From positions 213,589,501 to 213,653,500 of the forward strand of contig NC_091246.1 of assembly GCF_042477335.2 (NCBI RefSeq): 64,000 nt of DNA, read 5' to 3'. The DNA is from Ovis canadensis (taxonomy: Eukaryota; Chordata; Mammalia; Artiodactyla; Bovidae). Under the pieces are notes generated by a model, which was given only the letters and a program-made list of their open reading frames with translations, searched no databases and was not told the DNA's origin. The first letter of the stretch is position 1. Each line of letters begins with the position of its first letter. This document shows positions 1-12,500 of the stretch, in pieces. A program made the position numbers and the translations under genes.

Positions 1-374
1 ATTGTTTCCCCATCTATTTGCCATAAAGTGATGGGACTGGCTGCCATGATCTTCATTTTCTGAATGTTGAGTTTTAAGCCAACTTTTTAACTCTCCTCTT
101 TCACTTTCATCAAGAGGCGCTTTAGTTCTTCACTTTCTTCCATAAAGGTGGTGTCATCTGTATATTTTGATTCCAGCTTGTGCTTCATCCAGCCCAGCAT
201 TTCTCATGATGTACTCTGCATATAATTTAAATAAGCAGGGTGACAGTATACAGCCTTGAGGTACTCCTTTCCTGATTTGGAACCAGTCTGTTATTCCATG
301 TCCAGTTCTAACTGTTGCTTCTTGACCTGCATACAGATTTCTCAGGAGGCAGGTCAGGTGGTCTGATACTCCCT
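1..374 (-). mobile_element. BovB LINE fragment
   Basis: Reverse-transcriptase part of the ruminant RTE-class BovB element, read on the minus strand, with conserved stretches such as FKLYAEYIMRNAGLDEAQAGIKI. It continues beyond the left edge. Near 155-170 the YADD-encoding segment has been deleted, so the copy is dead. Confidence 0.85.
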
Positions 375-440
375 TCTTAGACTGAGGAAAACACCTTTCC
401 AACTGAAGCTGTGTTTTAAGTAATGGTTAGTAGAAAGAAG

Positions 441-664
441 GGGCTTCCCTTGTGGCTCAGACAGTAACGAATCTGCCTGCAGTGCAGAGGATCCAGGTTC
501 CTCTGTGGGTTGGGAAGATCTGGAGAAGGGAATGGCTTCCCACTCCAGTATTCCTTGCCTGGATAACTCCATGGACAGAGGAGCCTGAGCCTAAGCCTGG
601 AGGGCTGCAGTCCATGGGGTGTCAAAGAGTGGGACACAACTGAGCGACTGATACTTTTCACTTA
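441..664 (+). mobile_element. Bov-tA SINE
   Basis: tRNA-derived ruminant SINE starting GGGCTTCCCTTGTGGCTCAG and ending in the TGAGCGACTGATACTT tail; close to full length. Confidence 0.85.
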
Positions 665-2230
665 GTGGAAACAAACACCCCCCAAAGTAGTATCAAAGGT
701 TGGATTTGAGCAAAATTGTAAGTGATAGTCAACTTTTTCTAAAACTTTTAATGAGAAAACTGTGTCCCAAAGGTGATTATTAGTTAAAACATTGTAATAA
801 GAAGAGAAATCCATGGACTCCTCAGAATAATAGGCAGAGATCAACACAAAGGTGACTTTCTGGTACGTTCCTGGTTAAGCAAGCTTTGTAGACCCACTAG
901 GAACTTAACTACTATTTCCGTGGGAAAATTAATCCCAGGTTCCAAATAGCTAATTTATAGTGATACTCTGCAACACAATCCATTAATAAGTTTGGACTTC
1001 CTCTGCTGTAATATCTTTGCCATATATTTGTTACAGGGTGCCAGAATTCAAGTAAGGATGGGGAAGGGGGGTGGTGGGAAATCCTCTCATTCAATTAAAG
1101 TAAGGAATAACCATTAACACAATTTAAACAGCTTGATCTAAATTCAGGTAAAGGAGATTTTGGAAACTATAAAATGATGAGGCCAGGTGTAGTACACCAG
1201 TAAGAAGAAATGGCTTCAGTCAATCAAAATTGTGCTGTTTGTCTGTATACACTGACGTTTCTACTTTATGCCTGAGTGCTGTATGGTCCTATAGTAGTTA
1301 TTTGCATTTTGTTTTCTTCTTAAGGAAAACCAGAAAAAGAAATGAAGGCATAGACGTAGGTAAAATTTTGCTAGAAATTACATAACCTAGTCTCCTGCTA
1401 TTGGCCTGATGCTGTTTTACCCCACAGAGCAAGCCCTGCCGATTCCTGTCATGATGCCTCTGTTCTCAGCTCTGCCAATTAAGTCCCACTCTGCCCTGAT
1501 GCTTTGCTCACAGTCTTCTTTCTGAAGCCTTCTGGTGCCAATCTGAGTGTACCGTATTCTTACTCTAGTGCCTTTAGTTGTTTTCCAGAACTTCTTTTCC
1601 CCCTGATGTGTGTTCTTTTGTGCAGGAGGAGCTGAAGTAGTTTAAGAGGTTAGTCTCCAGTCCAAGCTATCTGGTTTAGAAACTTGGCTCCACCATTTTC
1701 CTTGGTAGTATGACCCTGGGCAAGCTACTTAGTCTCTCAGGGATAATAATAGTACCTACCTCATTGTATTGTTGTTGAGGATTACAGGGCATAATGCATA
1801 AGGCAGAGTCTTAGTGCCATGTGAAGGTCAGCTGCTCTCTGGTTACTTGCCAATAAACATCTTACAGGCAGCTCAGCCCAAGGTCAGGGAGTGCTGTTTT
1901 GTTTGTGTTTTGTTTTTAAACATTACCAAGACAGTGGACTTAGCAGCACTAGTCACAAGTTGAATTAACTCAGTACAGAAAAATACGACAACTGTGATTA
2001 TGGCATACCAAATATCTACACCACAATATGTACAAAAACAATCAGTTGACTCTTTTTTCTAAATACCCAGATAGTTGGTAGTCTGCAGCAAAGAATTTTA
2101 AGGTCAGCTGAGATCTGGGTGTCCTTCAGACTCATTCAGGGTCTTAAAAACTATAAAATGAAATACGGAAGAGTCCATACAGAATACAGAAGAGAAATAA
2201 TGTAACCAGTTTACGCCTTTTCATTAGCTG
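665..2230. other. Intergenic sequence with a MIR remnant
   Basis: No coding signal. About 1640-1850 is MIR-like (core resembling ATGACCCTGGGCAAGCTACTTAG, then an AT-rich tail). I see nothing else I can name. Confidence 0.5.
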
Positions 2231-2244
2231 TTCTAAAGAGAGAG

Positions 2245-2449
2245 TGTTAGTTTCTCAGTCGTGTCCAGCTCTTAGCAAGGCCGTGGACCATAGCCCACCA
2301 GGCTCCTCTGTCCATGGGATTCTCCAGGCAAGAATACTGGAGTGGGTAGCCATTCTCTTCTCCAGGAGATCTTCCCAACCCAGGGATCGAACCTGGGCCT
2401 CCCGCATTGGAGGCAGTTGCTTTACCATCTGAGCCACCAGGGAAGCACA
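2245..2449 (-). mobile_element. Bov-tA SINE with 14-bp target duplication
   Basis: Reverse-oriented Bov-tA ending GAGCCACCAGGGAAGC. The target duplication TTCTAAAGAGAGAG flanks it at 2231-2244 and 2450-2463. Confidence 0.88.
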
Positions 2450-2463
2450 TTCTAAAGAGAGAG

Positions 2464-3000
2464 AGAGAGATGCATGCATTTAAATTTCAACATGAGATCT
2501 TGAAGAAGACTTCTCTGACAAGAAGGCATGGAAAGGTTTATGAAATATCTTCAAAAGAAGTCACCCCACACACACAAAAAATAGGTGTTTGACACATATT
2601 TCCAATGAAATGTTTAATAGGGCAGGTACTACTTCATTGTTTAAAATGTACCTACAGTGTTAAATAGTAGACAAACGGGGGAGTTTCAGAAAACCATGTG
2701 TGACTCCCAAAGCTAATATTTATTTACTAGCTGTACAAACTAAGTTTCCCCAGCCCCTCAAACCACAGTGCCCTCATTCTCAACATGATTGAATAAGATG
2801 ATAGATGGACCATATAAAGTATACTGTATGACATGTAACAGCCACTCCACAACTGTCCATTCCCATTTTGTCCCTGAATTCATAGAAAGTGCCTGGAATT
2901 AAGGTAGGATTTTAATTAGAAAACTGTAAAAGAGGATCTTGCTCTAGAAGCAATTCCAAAAGTATTGAAGAACAAATACTGAATGAACCCTACTTACATA
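2464..3000. other. Unassigned intergenic sequence
   Basis: AT-rich sequence without a gene, structured repeat or RNA that I can recognise. Confidence 0.4.
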
Positions 3001-3205
3001 ATTTCCCCAGTAGCTCAGATGGTAAATAATCTGCTTGCATGCGGGAGACCTTGGTTCCATCCCTGGGTTAGGAAGATCCCCTGGAGAAGGGAATGGCTAC
3101 CCACTCCAGTATTCTTGCCTGGAAAATTCCATGGACAGGAGAGCCTAGTGGGCTACAGTCCATGGGGTCACAGGGTCAGACAGGACTGAGCAATTTTCAC
3201 TTATG
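3001..3205 (+). mobile_element. Bov-tA SINE
   Basis: Diverged Bov-tA: CAGTAGCTCAGATGGTAAA head, GGGTTAGGAAGATCCCCTGG body, and CAGACAGGACTGAGC end. Confidence 0.8.
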
Positions 3206-3420
3206 TATTTACTATTTTCTTGCATGATTTGTGTGAGGTTTCTCTTTTTGACTAGTTATTACTGCTTTTGACAAAATTATTTTTTAAAAATATGATCGAA
3301 CTGTATATTTTCACAAGAGGCTCAACCAACACAAAACCACAAGTGTTTATTCACTTAGCCATGTTCCAAACAGCTATGCATTTCCCTGGCACTTGACTCT
3401 TAACAGAAAATGACGACGGG

Positions 3421-3600
3421 GGACTTCCCTGGTGGTCCAGTGGGTAAGACTCTGTGCTCTCAATGCAGGGGACCCAAGATCCATCCCTGGTCAGGGAACT
3501 AGAACCCGCATGCCACAGCTAAGAGTCTGCATGCCACAGTGAAGATCTCAAAAGCTGCAACTAAAACCCAGCACAGCTAAAAATAAATAAGAAAAATTTT
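3421..3600 (+). mobile_element. CHR-type cetartiodactyl SINE
   Basis: Begins GGACTTCCCTGGTGGTCCAG, followed by the GGTCAGGGAACTAGAACCC core, and ends in an A-rich AAATAAATAAG tail. Confidence 0.82.
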
Positions 3601-5289
3601 TGTAATGATGACAAGTCGTCTTGTTCAGGGTATTGCATGATACAGTGGCGAGAGACCTCACCTCAACCTTGTGGCATGGAGTGTTTACAAGAGGGAACTT
3701 AAGAAATCAGTTTGGCAGCTTATGACCTACTGGAGAGAATAGTGATATAGAAGAGAAAATATCCAAAGTCATTGTGGCGGTTGATGTATTATTTCACAAA
3801 AATATTCTCTTCAGTTACAGATGCATGTATATATATTTTTATGGTGGATTAGGGACAAAAAATTGAAGAGATACTGGTGTATCTTATGAGGCTGACATTT
3901 GTAGTGTCCTGCAGTAGTTAAATAGTGAGCAAACCAGTCCCCATCCTCATTGGCTTTATAGTCTTAGCACAGGATAAGGGTTTGAACTGACCTGGTTGAG
4001 AAGAACTTGGAGACCACTGGGCTTAAAAATATTTTAAGTTCCCTACCCCACTCCCGATTCCCACCCCCCATCTCTGGCCAAGCTAGGCACCTCTGTGGTA
4101 GATTTGTTGGCTGATTATAACGTCTGACCCTGGATAGGTTATCTCATCAAAATACAGTTTAGCCATGCAGTTTTGCTTGCCATACCTCAACGACACCAAG
4201 GAGCCAATGTGTGGTCGGAAGAATGAAAGACGACCTGGGAACACTAGGTTTCCTTTGCTGAGAAAAATCAACAGGCTTGTGATTCAAGTCAATGAAGAAT
4301 TAGATCAGCTGAACATTAAATTGTTTACCTATAAGTCAAAGATAACTTGAATCTCAAATGAGGTGTTTATGACTGAAAGGAAGTGGTTTTTTTTTTTTCC
4401 ACACAGCAGGTTTTGACTGTATAGAACTTGATTCAAAAGATGGGATTTATTGCAAAGGTTGACTCCTAACAGTTAAAAGTAAGAGACAGCCAGATTTGGT
4501 TAACCTTCTCGGTTAGTGGCTTATTTACTGCACGCTCAGTGGGCATGGTACTTGGTTAGGTTCTGCAGGGAAGTAAAAGAAGATACTGATATAATTCACA
4601 GTTGTGAACTTAGGATCTAGTTGCAGAGGAAGATAATATCCAGGAAGCCCTTGGAGAACAAATAAGAGCTTCTAGTAGGGAATGGCAGGGGCAGAGCAAG
4701 AAGAGGAGGCTGCCTTGGTCTATTGTGGGGGATCCACCCAACTGAGTAGCCCAGGGACCTCAGGCTGCTCTCAGAACTCGGAGCCTCTCCCACGCCTTCT
4801 AAAAACCAATGGGAGTGCTTGTGTAGATTTAAGGAGAACTGTGGACAGCTCTACCACAGTCCTGGCACGTAGAAGATACTAAATCAGTGTTTGTTGAATC
4901 TAAATGGAGAAAATTTTTATTTACCTGGACAGAGGAAAGAAATAACATTTGCCAAAGCAGGAGTGAGCATGTCTCAACAGAAGGTGTGTTGGGAAAGATA
5001 GAGGAAAAGGAAGTAGTAGGGGAAGGGCTCAGTTAAGAGGATCTTGAAAGCCAAGGCAAACAGTTTGAACAGATGTAACAGGCAATGAAGAAGGCAATTA
5101 TTTATACTTGAGCAAAAAAAGAAAAATCTGCTATTTCATTATTCAAGGAGTACCTATGAGTCATTTCTAGTGTGCTAGGCACTGTGGTTAAGATATGGGG
5201 AAATGGCATCCCTGCCCTCAAGTGGCTGACAAGAAAAGTAAGGATTATTGCTCTGGGATGTTTTATTTATATACAGATCCTAGTTTTAC
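3601..5289. other. Intergenic sequence with old L2/MIR-like traces
   Basis: No convincing exon. 5130-5240 resembles a MIR/L2 3' portion (TGTGCTAGGCACTGTGG). Short open frames at 4083-4271 and 4682-4882 have no recognisable content. Confidence 0.4.
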
Positions 5290-5413
5290 TTTTTTTTATT
5301 CCCCTCCACCCCTTGCCCGGCAGAACTATCTTAGTTCCCTGACCAGGGATTGAACCTTCACCCCTTGCATTGGAAGCACAGAGTCTTAACCACTGGACCC
5401 CCAGGGAAACCCC
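5290..5413 (-). mobile_element. CHR-type SINE
   Basis: Reverse-oriented: TTAGTTCCCTGACCAGGGAT core and CTTAACCACTGGACCCCCAG head. Confidence 0.8.
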
Positions 5414-5851
5414 AGATTCTGGTTTTAAAAATATAAACTCCTTGAAGGCTAGCTGTTTTGTCTTTTTTTTTTTCCCCTCTCTTGATCTGTTTTGTTGACT
5501 TAGAATGTAGAATAGTGCCTAGCACAAAATATGCACCATAAATATTTATTGAACTACTTTGAAATTTTGAATTTTTAAACAGTACAATCTCTTTGAGACT
5601 AATAAGATAATTAACATATGACTTTTAGATAGGTTAAGTGAGAAAAGTTCCAAGAAAGCTTGTGTTGGACTTACTGTCGTCAATCTCAATACAAGAGTCC
5701 AAGATGATTAGTAAAATATCTGAACAATTCTAATTATGTTGATAACTTTTGAGCATTGTATTCCATTTGACCATGTTAAAGTCCCGCTAAAAAAAAAAAC
5801 CTGGGAGTGGTGTTAAGTATTCTACTTTTTTCTATTGGCATATTCTGTTGT

Positions 5852-5969
5852 ACATTCTTTTTTTTTTTTTTTTGCCACACTGCTCGACTTGTGGGATCTT
5901 ACTTCCCTGACCAGGGATCAAACCTACATTGGAAGCACAGTCTGAACCACTGGACCACCATGGAAGTCC
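5852..5969 (-). mobile_element. CHR-type SINE
   Basis: Reverse-oriented, with a T-rich tail, CCCTGACCAGGGATCAAACC core and CCACTGGACCACCATGG head; slightly shortened. Confidence 0.8.
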
Positions 5970-7560
5970 TTATATACTCCATTTTTAAATGACTAATGTC
6001 AGTTAATACTGAAAACTTGACAGGTTAAAAAATGGAAAATACAGTCTAAGAGAATCATCCAAAGTAAAAGACAAACATACAAGAGGAAAACAATATGGCT
6101 TTCATTAAAGCTGTTTGTGTGGAAACTCTTGAGCATATTTGAGCAAATGTCTTCAAGTATTCCCTTCCCCACTTTTTAGGATGGGATCAATTTTACCATC
6201 TGCTCTTCCAGGTAACTTGGCAGCTGTTGATTAACTAACATTGTTCCCTGAGTTTTGCTGTCACCATAGATGGTTCTGGAACATAAGAACAAAAGATTTA
6301 TCAGAATAGCTTTCCGAACACAAGTTTCCTTTAAATTATAGACAGGAGAAAAAAATCAATATTGACCAGCTGGGAAGAATTAAATAAATATTTACATAGT
6401 CATAAATCATTTCAGTTTTCTCAGAGCTTATTACTGTGACGTTTTATATATCTAAATGTCTTAAATGTGTAAAGAAAGAGCAATTAAGTAATTTAATACC
6501 AACAGAATTTAGACTTCAGATGGGGAAAGAGTGGATCATCTCAGTTGTGGTAAGATACACAGATGCTTCCTGTTGCTCTGTCCAGGACGATGTTAACATT
6601 GACCTCAGAGGAGGCCGTTAAGCCAGCCTTGAGCTAGATGGTAGGCACTAGGTTTCTCTCTATGGAGGAAGGAGGGAAGAATTACCTTACTTACAAGTAT
6701 AAGCAGCAAAGTCAGAGTACTTCATGCAATAATATGATGAGGTGATAAATTATCACTTAATCTCTATAGCATGTGTCCAGTTTTCTAAAATGAAGCTGAG
6801 AAAAAAATTATAAGGAAAGAGATTCATGATACCATTCTTAGAAAACTTAGGCAAATACCCCATGCAGGTCATTTATCTTTTTTTTTTTTTTTCCATCTTA
6901 TATGAATCAAACTGTTCGTACAAACTGTGTGTTAGTTTTTTTGCTTCCCTCTCTGTTTCTTAAATTCAGGAAACGTCTAAAATGTTAATTCTTTTAAGCT
7001 ATTGAAAAGATTTTGTGTATTTATACTTTTACATGCTAACTTCTTAATTTGAAATAAAAGTAAAAAGCAAACATCAAAGCAACAACCACAAAAGCCTCTA
7101 CAATGTACTATATTGTCCGATTTTTCATTTTCGGATTTCACCCATTAATAGTATTTGCTTTCATTAATCTCTGCCACTGCGTCAAAGTCATTACAATGTT
7201 GAAGCATACCAAGTCTCCCAAAACACACCAATTCTTCCAAAATTAAGCCATCTTAAAGGCAAATAGAATTATTAAAAGGCAAACAGTAAGCAGCATAACT
7301 TACCATTTCACACTGCAAATGCTTTTTATGTTACCTAACAATTGGAAAAATAAGTTCTATAAGTGAATTGCTTACTATTACATGGGGTTGCCCAGTTCTA
7401 CAGAGAAATAGCTTTGGGTATGTTCTGTTGTAATTTTTTTCTGTTAACTAAACTACAGACTTTATTCTGACTTTTGCCAGTTTACCACTGATGTCCTTTT
7501 TCTGTCTCAGATACTCAAATATTCCTTATCTTTCATGACCTCCACACTCTTGAAGAGTAC
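5970..7560. other. AT-rich intergenic sequence; possible orphan exon at 6186-6282
   Basis: Mostly unique AT-rich sequence. The minus strand at about 6186-6282 offers a splice-acceptor-like TTCTTATGTTCCAG followed by a 33-codon open frame to TAA (see findings). There is no other support for a gene. Confidence 0.35.
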
Positions 7561-8270
7561 CAGTCCATTATTTTGTAGAACGTCTCAATCTGAGTTTCTC
7601 TAATATTTCCTCGTGATTAGATGAGGGAATCTGAGACATGGCGTGTCCTTTCAGAGCATGCTGTGAGGGAGGATGTGATGCTGATCTGTGTTGGGACTGG
7701 TTGTGAGGTTTTGTACTGCTGCTGCGACACAGCTCCACAGACCTAGCACCGCGACACAGCACCCAGTTCTCATCTGGAGGGCGGGGGTCCAGGCAGACTG
7801 TGGCTGGTCTCCCTGCTCGGGGTCTCCCAAGGCCAATACCAAGGTGTCAGCTGGGCTGCGTTCTCATCTGAAGCTGGTGGTCCTCTTCCAGCTCATTCAG
7901 GTTGTTGGCAGAATCCAGGATGGATGGTTTACCTGCTGACTGGCAGTAGGAATCTCGCTCAGTTCCTGGAAGCTATTCTCAAGTTCTCACCTGCAGCCCC
8001 TCCATTTAGAAGGGCAGCAGGAGAATTGCCCTCCCTGACGATCCCTCTTACACTTTGCATCTCTGACTTCTAGACCCATATTTACAAGACTCATACGATT
8101 AGGTCAGGCAAACCCGTAGTCTCCCTGTTTTTAATGTCAGTTGTGTCACATGATATAGCCTAGTCACAGGATTAAAATCCATGGTATTTACAACCTGGAA
8201 GATTACGACCGGTGTGTCCCAAGAGTGGGGAGGGAAAGGCAGGGAGTGAACATCTCAGCATTCTGCCTGC
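7561..8270. repeat. Old interspersed repeat, family not certain
   Basis: GC-richer block ending CATTCTGCCTGCCACA, with segments like ACTCATACGATTAGGTCAGG that recur in MaLR-type LTRs read in reverse. Open frames here are incidental. Confidence 0.35.
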
Positions 8271-8763
8271 CACATTCCTGCTATTAGCCTGGTTCCTTGG
8301 TATAGCTGGTGTCTTCTGGTTTCTCCATTGTAACCTTAACTGTCTTTCCATTTGTAATTAAAAGATACCTGGGGGGGAGGTCATTTGAACTATGTAAACA
8401 TTTTATTTCTCCTCAAACATTCCTACACTAATGTTAACTCACCAGTGGAATTGTCCATTCTCTGCCATTTATTTATTTGCTTATTTCATTGCAGATTCAT
8501 GGATACGTATTTTATTTGGGAGGTTATAATCCAACACTGTCATTATTTTGCTGTGCTAATTGTCCCCGCTTTGGCCATTGCAGGCTCTTTCATTTAGCTC
8601 CTGTGCCCTTTCCATGTGCCCTCACACTTTCTCAGCACTTCTTTACTTTCTAACACTGTGAGATACTCTAGATTCACCTTGTGTTTTTTCCTGCTCAAGC
8701 CCCAAAAGAAATCGTTTTTCCACAGATAACTCCAGTTTTAATCCAAGAGAACTAGAAGCACCA

Positions 8764-8948
8764 GGCTTCCCTGGTGGCTCAGATGGTAAAGAATCTGCCT
8801 GCAGTTCAGGAGATCTGGGTTGGGAAGATCCCCTGGAGAAAGGAATGGCAACCCACTCCAGTATTCTTGCCTGGAGAATCCCACGGACAGAGGAGCCTTG
8901 TGGGCTATAGTCTGTGGGGTCGCAAAAAGTCGGACGTGACTGAGTGAC
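8764..8948 (+). mobile_element. Bov-tA SINE
   Basis: GGCTTCCCTGGTGGCTCAGA head to GTCGGACGTGACTGAGTGAC end; AACTAGAAG flanks both sides as a probable target duplication. Confidence 0.87.
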
Positions 8949-8984
8949 TAACTAGAAGTCACTTCAGTTTGTACTGGCTACAAA

Positions 8985-9625
8985 TTAGTGTCTCCACAGG
9001 TTAGGTGCAGATTAGTAAATGTATTTAGTTTCCACCTGCTATACTCACATGGTGCCACAAATTTGGTGGCTTAAAACAACACAGATGTATTATCTTGCAG
9101 TCCTCAGGTCAGGGATCTGAAATGGGTTTTACTGGTTGTCGGGAAGGGCTACATTTCTCTCTGGAGGCTCTAGGCAAGCATCTGCTTCCTTGTCTCTTCC
9201 AGCTTCTAGAAGCTACTTGCATTCATTGACTACTGATTCCTTCCTATGTCTTTATTTATGTATTTACTTTTGGCTGCATCTCGAAGCTTGTAGGGTGTTA
9301 GCTCCCTGACCAGGGGATGAACCCCATCCTGCAGCAAGAGCACAGAATCTCAATCACTGGACCAGGGAAGTCCCCTTTCCTATGACTAAAGCCAGCAACA
9401 TAGTGTCTTCCAGGCTCCAGTGACTCTTGTCCTGTCCTGCTCTTATTAGGATCTTTCTGCTTACATTATGCCCACCCAGATAATCCAGAATAATCTCCCT
9501 ATGTCAAGATCCTTAATTCAGTCACATCTGCAAAATCACTTTTGCCATGTAAGGTAATATTCACAGGTTGGGGGGAGGATTAGAACATGGACATATTTGG
9601 GGCCATTATTCTACCTACCTCGTGA
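8985..9625 (-). mobile_element. MLT1-type MaLR LTR, split by a CHR SINE
   Basis: Old LTR of the ERVL-MaLR group read in reverse: GGTGGCTTAAAACAACACAG at one end and GGGGCCATTATTCTACCTAC at the other, both characteristic of MLT1. It is interrupted at about 9250-9376 by a CHR SINE. Non-coding remnant. Confidence 0.7.
9250..9376 (-). mobile_element. CHR-type SINE inserted in the MLT1 LTR
   Basis: TTTTGGCTGCATCTCGAAGC tail side, CTCCCTGACCAGGGGATGAA core, CACTGGACCAGGGAAGTCCC head. CCTATG occurs on both sides of the insert. Confidence 0.8.
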
Positions 9626-10433
9626 ATATATTTGCACAGATGGGGCCATCAGTCCACAAAAATAAGGCAAAAGGAAAATATCCCTTTAATAACATCCTTT
9701 TTTACTTTTTCTTCTTAGCCCCGTAAGTCACTTTAAAAAACTGCAGTATATTTTGCACATTTGTCCAAATCCTTGGTAAAAGTAGCTGTCATTAAACCTC
9801 CATTGATAGGACATCAGTTTTGATTTGTCCTCCAGCAGCCGTGAAGAGCTCCTGTTCATCCATCTGTCTCTCCTCCTCCTTCGTTGTTTGTCAGCAACAG
9901 CACAGATTTTACAGGATCGTACCCAGTTGTAAAAAGCAATGATTATAGTTTCCCACGATGCATTACTCTGCTGTCCAAAGACCTCAGTTTCTATAACACG
10001 TATGCACATTATTGGTTGGAAATTACATTGCCAGAGTGAAATGAAAAAAATTAAATGTTCTCTAAATACCCTTGCCTATAACTGTGTTTACTTTTTAGTT
10101 CACTTATAAAACCAAGGTTTTCCCATTCTTACTATTTTCAGTGAGCTATAATAAAATTTTTGATGTAAAGTATGTTGTGTAAAAAGCCATTTAAAGCTGT
10201 CTGTTCTAATCCTAAACTATGGATTGGTTGCATACTAAGTTGCAGGTTGGCTTCTAGGTAAACATTTTTATTCTTTCTTTTTAAAGGATGGAATAGCAAC
10301 AGCACCTTACACTCATTAAGCACTTACTCTTGTCCAGTGTTTTACACGTATTAAATTATTTAGTCAAATCTATGAGGCAGGTGTGTTGCTATCATCATAG
10401 CATATGCAACCTCCATATCAATACGTAATAGTG
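9626..10433. other. Intergenic sequence, MIR-like at 10310-10430
   Basis: A 93-codon minus-strand frame (9728-10009) has no recognisable domain. 10310-10430 looks like MIR (AAGCACTTACT, TTTACACGTATTAAAT, ATGAGGCAGGT). Confidence 0.4.
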
Positions 10434-10436
10434 GGA

Positions 10437-10562
10437 ATTCCCTGGTGGTCCAGTGGTTAGGACTCCGTACTTTCACTGTGGAGATTGAGGGTTAATTAAC
10501 TTAATTCCTGGATGGGGAATTAAGATCCTGCAAGCATGTGGCTCGGCCGAAAAAAAAAAAAA
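10437..10562 (+). mobile_element. CHR-type SINE
   Basis: GAATTCCCTGGTGGTCCAGT head, GGCTCGGCCGAAAA tail with A-run. Confidence 0.8.
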
Positions 10563-11062
10563 GAGAATAGTAATAGAGATGACATAGCTGCTAAGCAGTG
10601 GAGCCAAGACTTAAATCTAGGAAACAGATTATGGAGCTTTCTGTTTTAACAAATCATTTTGTACAGTATCACAGTGTTCTGTTTGTTTTTTTTTTTTTTA
10701 AGGAAGAAAAAGTTGAATATAATGATTTCTCCAAACCCTGCTCTTAACCAGATCATTTTCTCCAAATTGGCATATAGCTGAAAAACTATAATGTCAAAAG
10801 ACTGTGATACATAGAGTGAACAGAAATTTCAGAAGCAGCCTAAATGCTGCACAGACTTAGTAACTCCAAGTCCTATTGAATGCACATAGGGCCCAGGACA
10901 TTTCAGACTCCAGTTCATCATTGCTGCTGTTGAAATCATCCTTTTAATTTGATAGCGTGAATCAGGGAGAATGTACCAGTAGCTCCCAGCACAGTTATCT
11001 AGTTTACCATTGGCAGTTACTTTGCCATAATTGAGGACAGCTGCTGTCAAGTTAGGCATTTG

Positions 11063-11425
11063 CTATGATTTGAACGTTAGTGTTTCCTTAACATCACGTG
11101 TTGAAATCCTAAATCCCTAAGGTGATGGAATTAGGAGGTGGCACCTTTGGAAGGTGCTTAAGTTATGAAGCTGGAACTTTCATGAATGGGATTATTTCTG
11201 TTATAAAGGAGACCTTCCAGGGTTTCCTAGTACCTCCCACCATGTAAGGACGCAGAGAGGGATGATAGTCTGCACCCTGGAAGGGGGTCTTCACCAGAAC
11301 TCGACCATGCTGGCTCCTGATCTTGGACTTCCAGCCTCCAGAACTGTAAGAAATAAATTCCTGTTGTTTATAAGCTACCCCGTGTGTGGCATTTTGTTAT
11401 AGCAACCCAAATAGATTAAAACTAT
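11063..11425 (+). mobile_element. MaLR-like solo LTR (MST/MLT group)
   Basis: Starts TGCTATGATTTGAACGTTAG and ends near TTTTGTTATAGCAACCCAAA, with an AATAAA-bearing 3' part (GTAAGAAATAAATTCCTGTT). Layout and ends fit an ancient MaLR solo LTR; the exact subfamily is uncertain. Confidence 0.55.
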
Positions 11426-11902
11426 TATTTCTCCAGTTCTTAGAAAAATCCTGGAAGAAAACTTGGGCAAATAAATTTTGGCTGCCTCATAATATTCTAT
11501 TTACATCTAGTCAGAAAGAATGCTCTTCATGTTTACTTTATACATTTCAGTACTTACATATTTCATTTATAGAAACATGTAAATTTTTCTATTCCAGAAC
11601 ACTCAAATCCAAAATATTTTTATGTTGAAGTTCATAGATATTTCTCATACTTAGTTTTAGAAATCTGTAAGTCTAGACAAATTGGAAAGGGAGAAAATGA
11701 ATTCAATTTATATCCATGTTTGTATAAGTCTTTGAAAATGGATACACTCAGCAAGAAAGAACATTATTCAACATAGTTGAATGTTTTGGAATAAAATAGA
11801 TGAAGTATATGAAATGTGATTTATATAGTCTAATAAAATACACATAATCTAAAATCTATTCAAAATGAATTTATATTATGATCTGAGAGTAAGTTTTGTC
11901 AA
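11426..11902. other. AT-rich intergenic sequence
   Basis: No gene, RNA or recognisable repeat seen. Confidence 0.4.
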
Positions 11903-11915
11903 CATATATATGACT

Positions 11916-12104
11916 GTTGTTGTTGAGTCGCTAAGTCGTGTCTGACTCTTGTGCGACCCCATGGACTGTAGCCACCAGGCTCCTCTGTCCATGGGATTTC
12001 CCAGGCAAGAATGCTAGAATGCCTAGCCATTTCCTTCTCCAGGGTATCTTCCTAACCCAGAGACCTAACCCATGTCTCCTGCATTGTGAGCCACCTGGGA
12101 AGCC
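11916..12104 (-). mobile_element. Bov-tA SINE
   Basis: Reverse Bov-tA bounded by CATATATATGACT at 11903-11915 and 12105-12117; abuts a BovB fragment that used the same target. Confidence 0.87.
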
Positions 12105-12117
12105 CATATATATGACT

Positions 12118-12500
12118 CAGTTCAGTTCAGTTCAGTCGCTCAGTCGTGTCCGACTCTTTGCGACCCCATGAATCACAGCACGCCAGGCCTCCCTGTCCAT
12201 CACCATCTCCCGGAGTTCACTCAGACTCACGTCCATCGAGTCAGTGATGCCATCCAGCCATCTCATCCTCAGCCTCTCGTCCCCTTTTCCTCCTGCCCCC
12301 AATCCCTCCCAGCATCAGAGTCTTTTCCACTGAGTCAACTCTTCGCATGAGGTGGCCAAAGTACTAGAGTTTCAGCTTTAGCATCATTCCTTCCAAAGAA
12401 ATCCCAGGGTTGATCTCCTTCAGAATGGACTGGTTGGATCTCCTTGCAGTCCAAGGGACTCTCAAGAGTCTTCTCCAACACCACAGTTCAAAAGCATCAA
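12118..12500 (-). mobile_element. BovB LINE 3' fragment
   Basis: Reverse-oriented 3' end starting with the CAGTTCAGTTCAGTTCAGTC tail repeats, 5' truncated at about 12500. A third copy of the target, ATATATGACT, follows at 12502-12511. Confidence 0.88.

Noticed and set aside
4682-4882. Short ATG frame MAGAEQEEEAAL on the plus strand
   Set aside because: No conserved continuation, no promoter or splice context; probably chance in an older repeat.
9728-10009. 93-codon minus-strand frame with an arginine-rich stretch
   Set aside because: No domain, no supported start or splice sites, and an alternative frame is equally open over part of it; chance is the simplest reading.
10829-11059. 76-codon minus-strand frame beside an LTR
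   Set aside because: No recognisable family and it ends at the repeat boundary; not supported as a gene.
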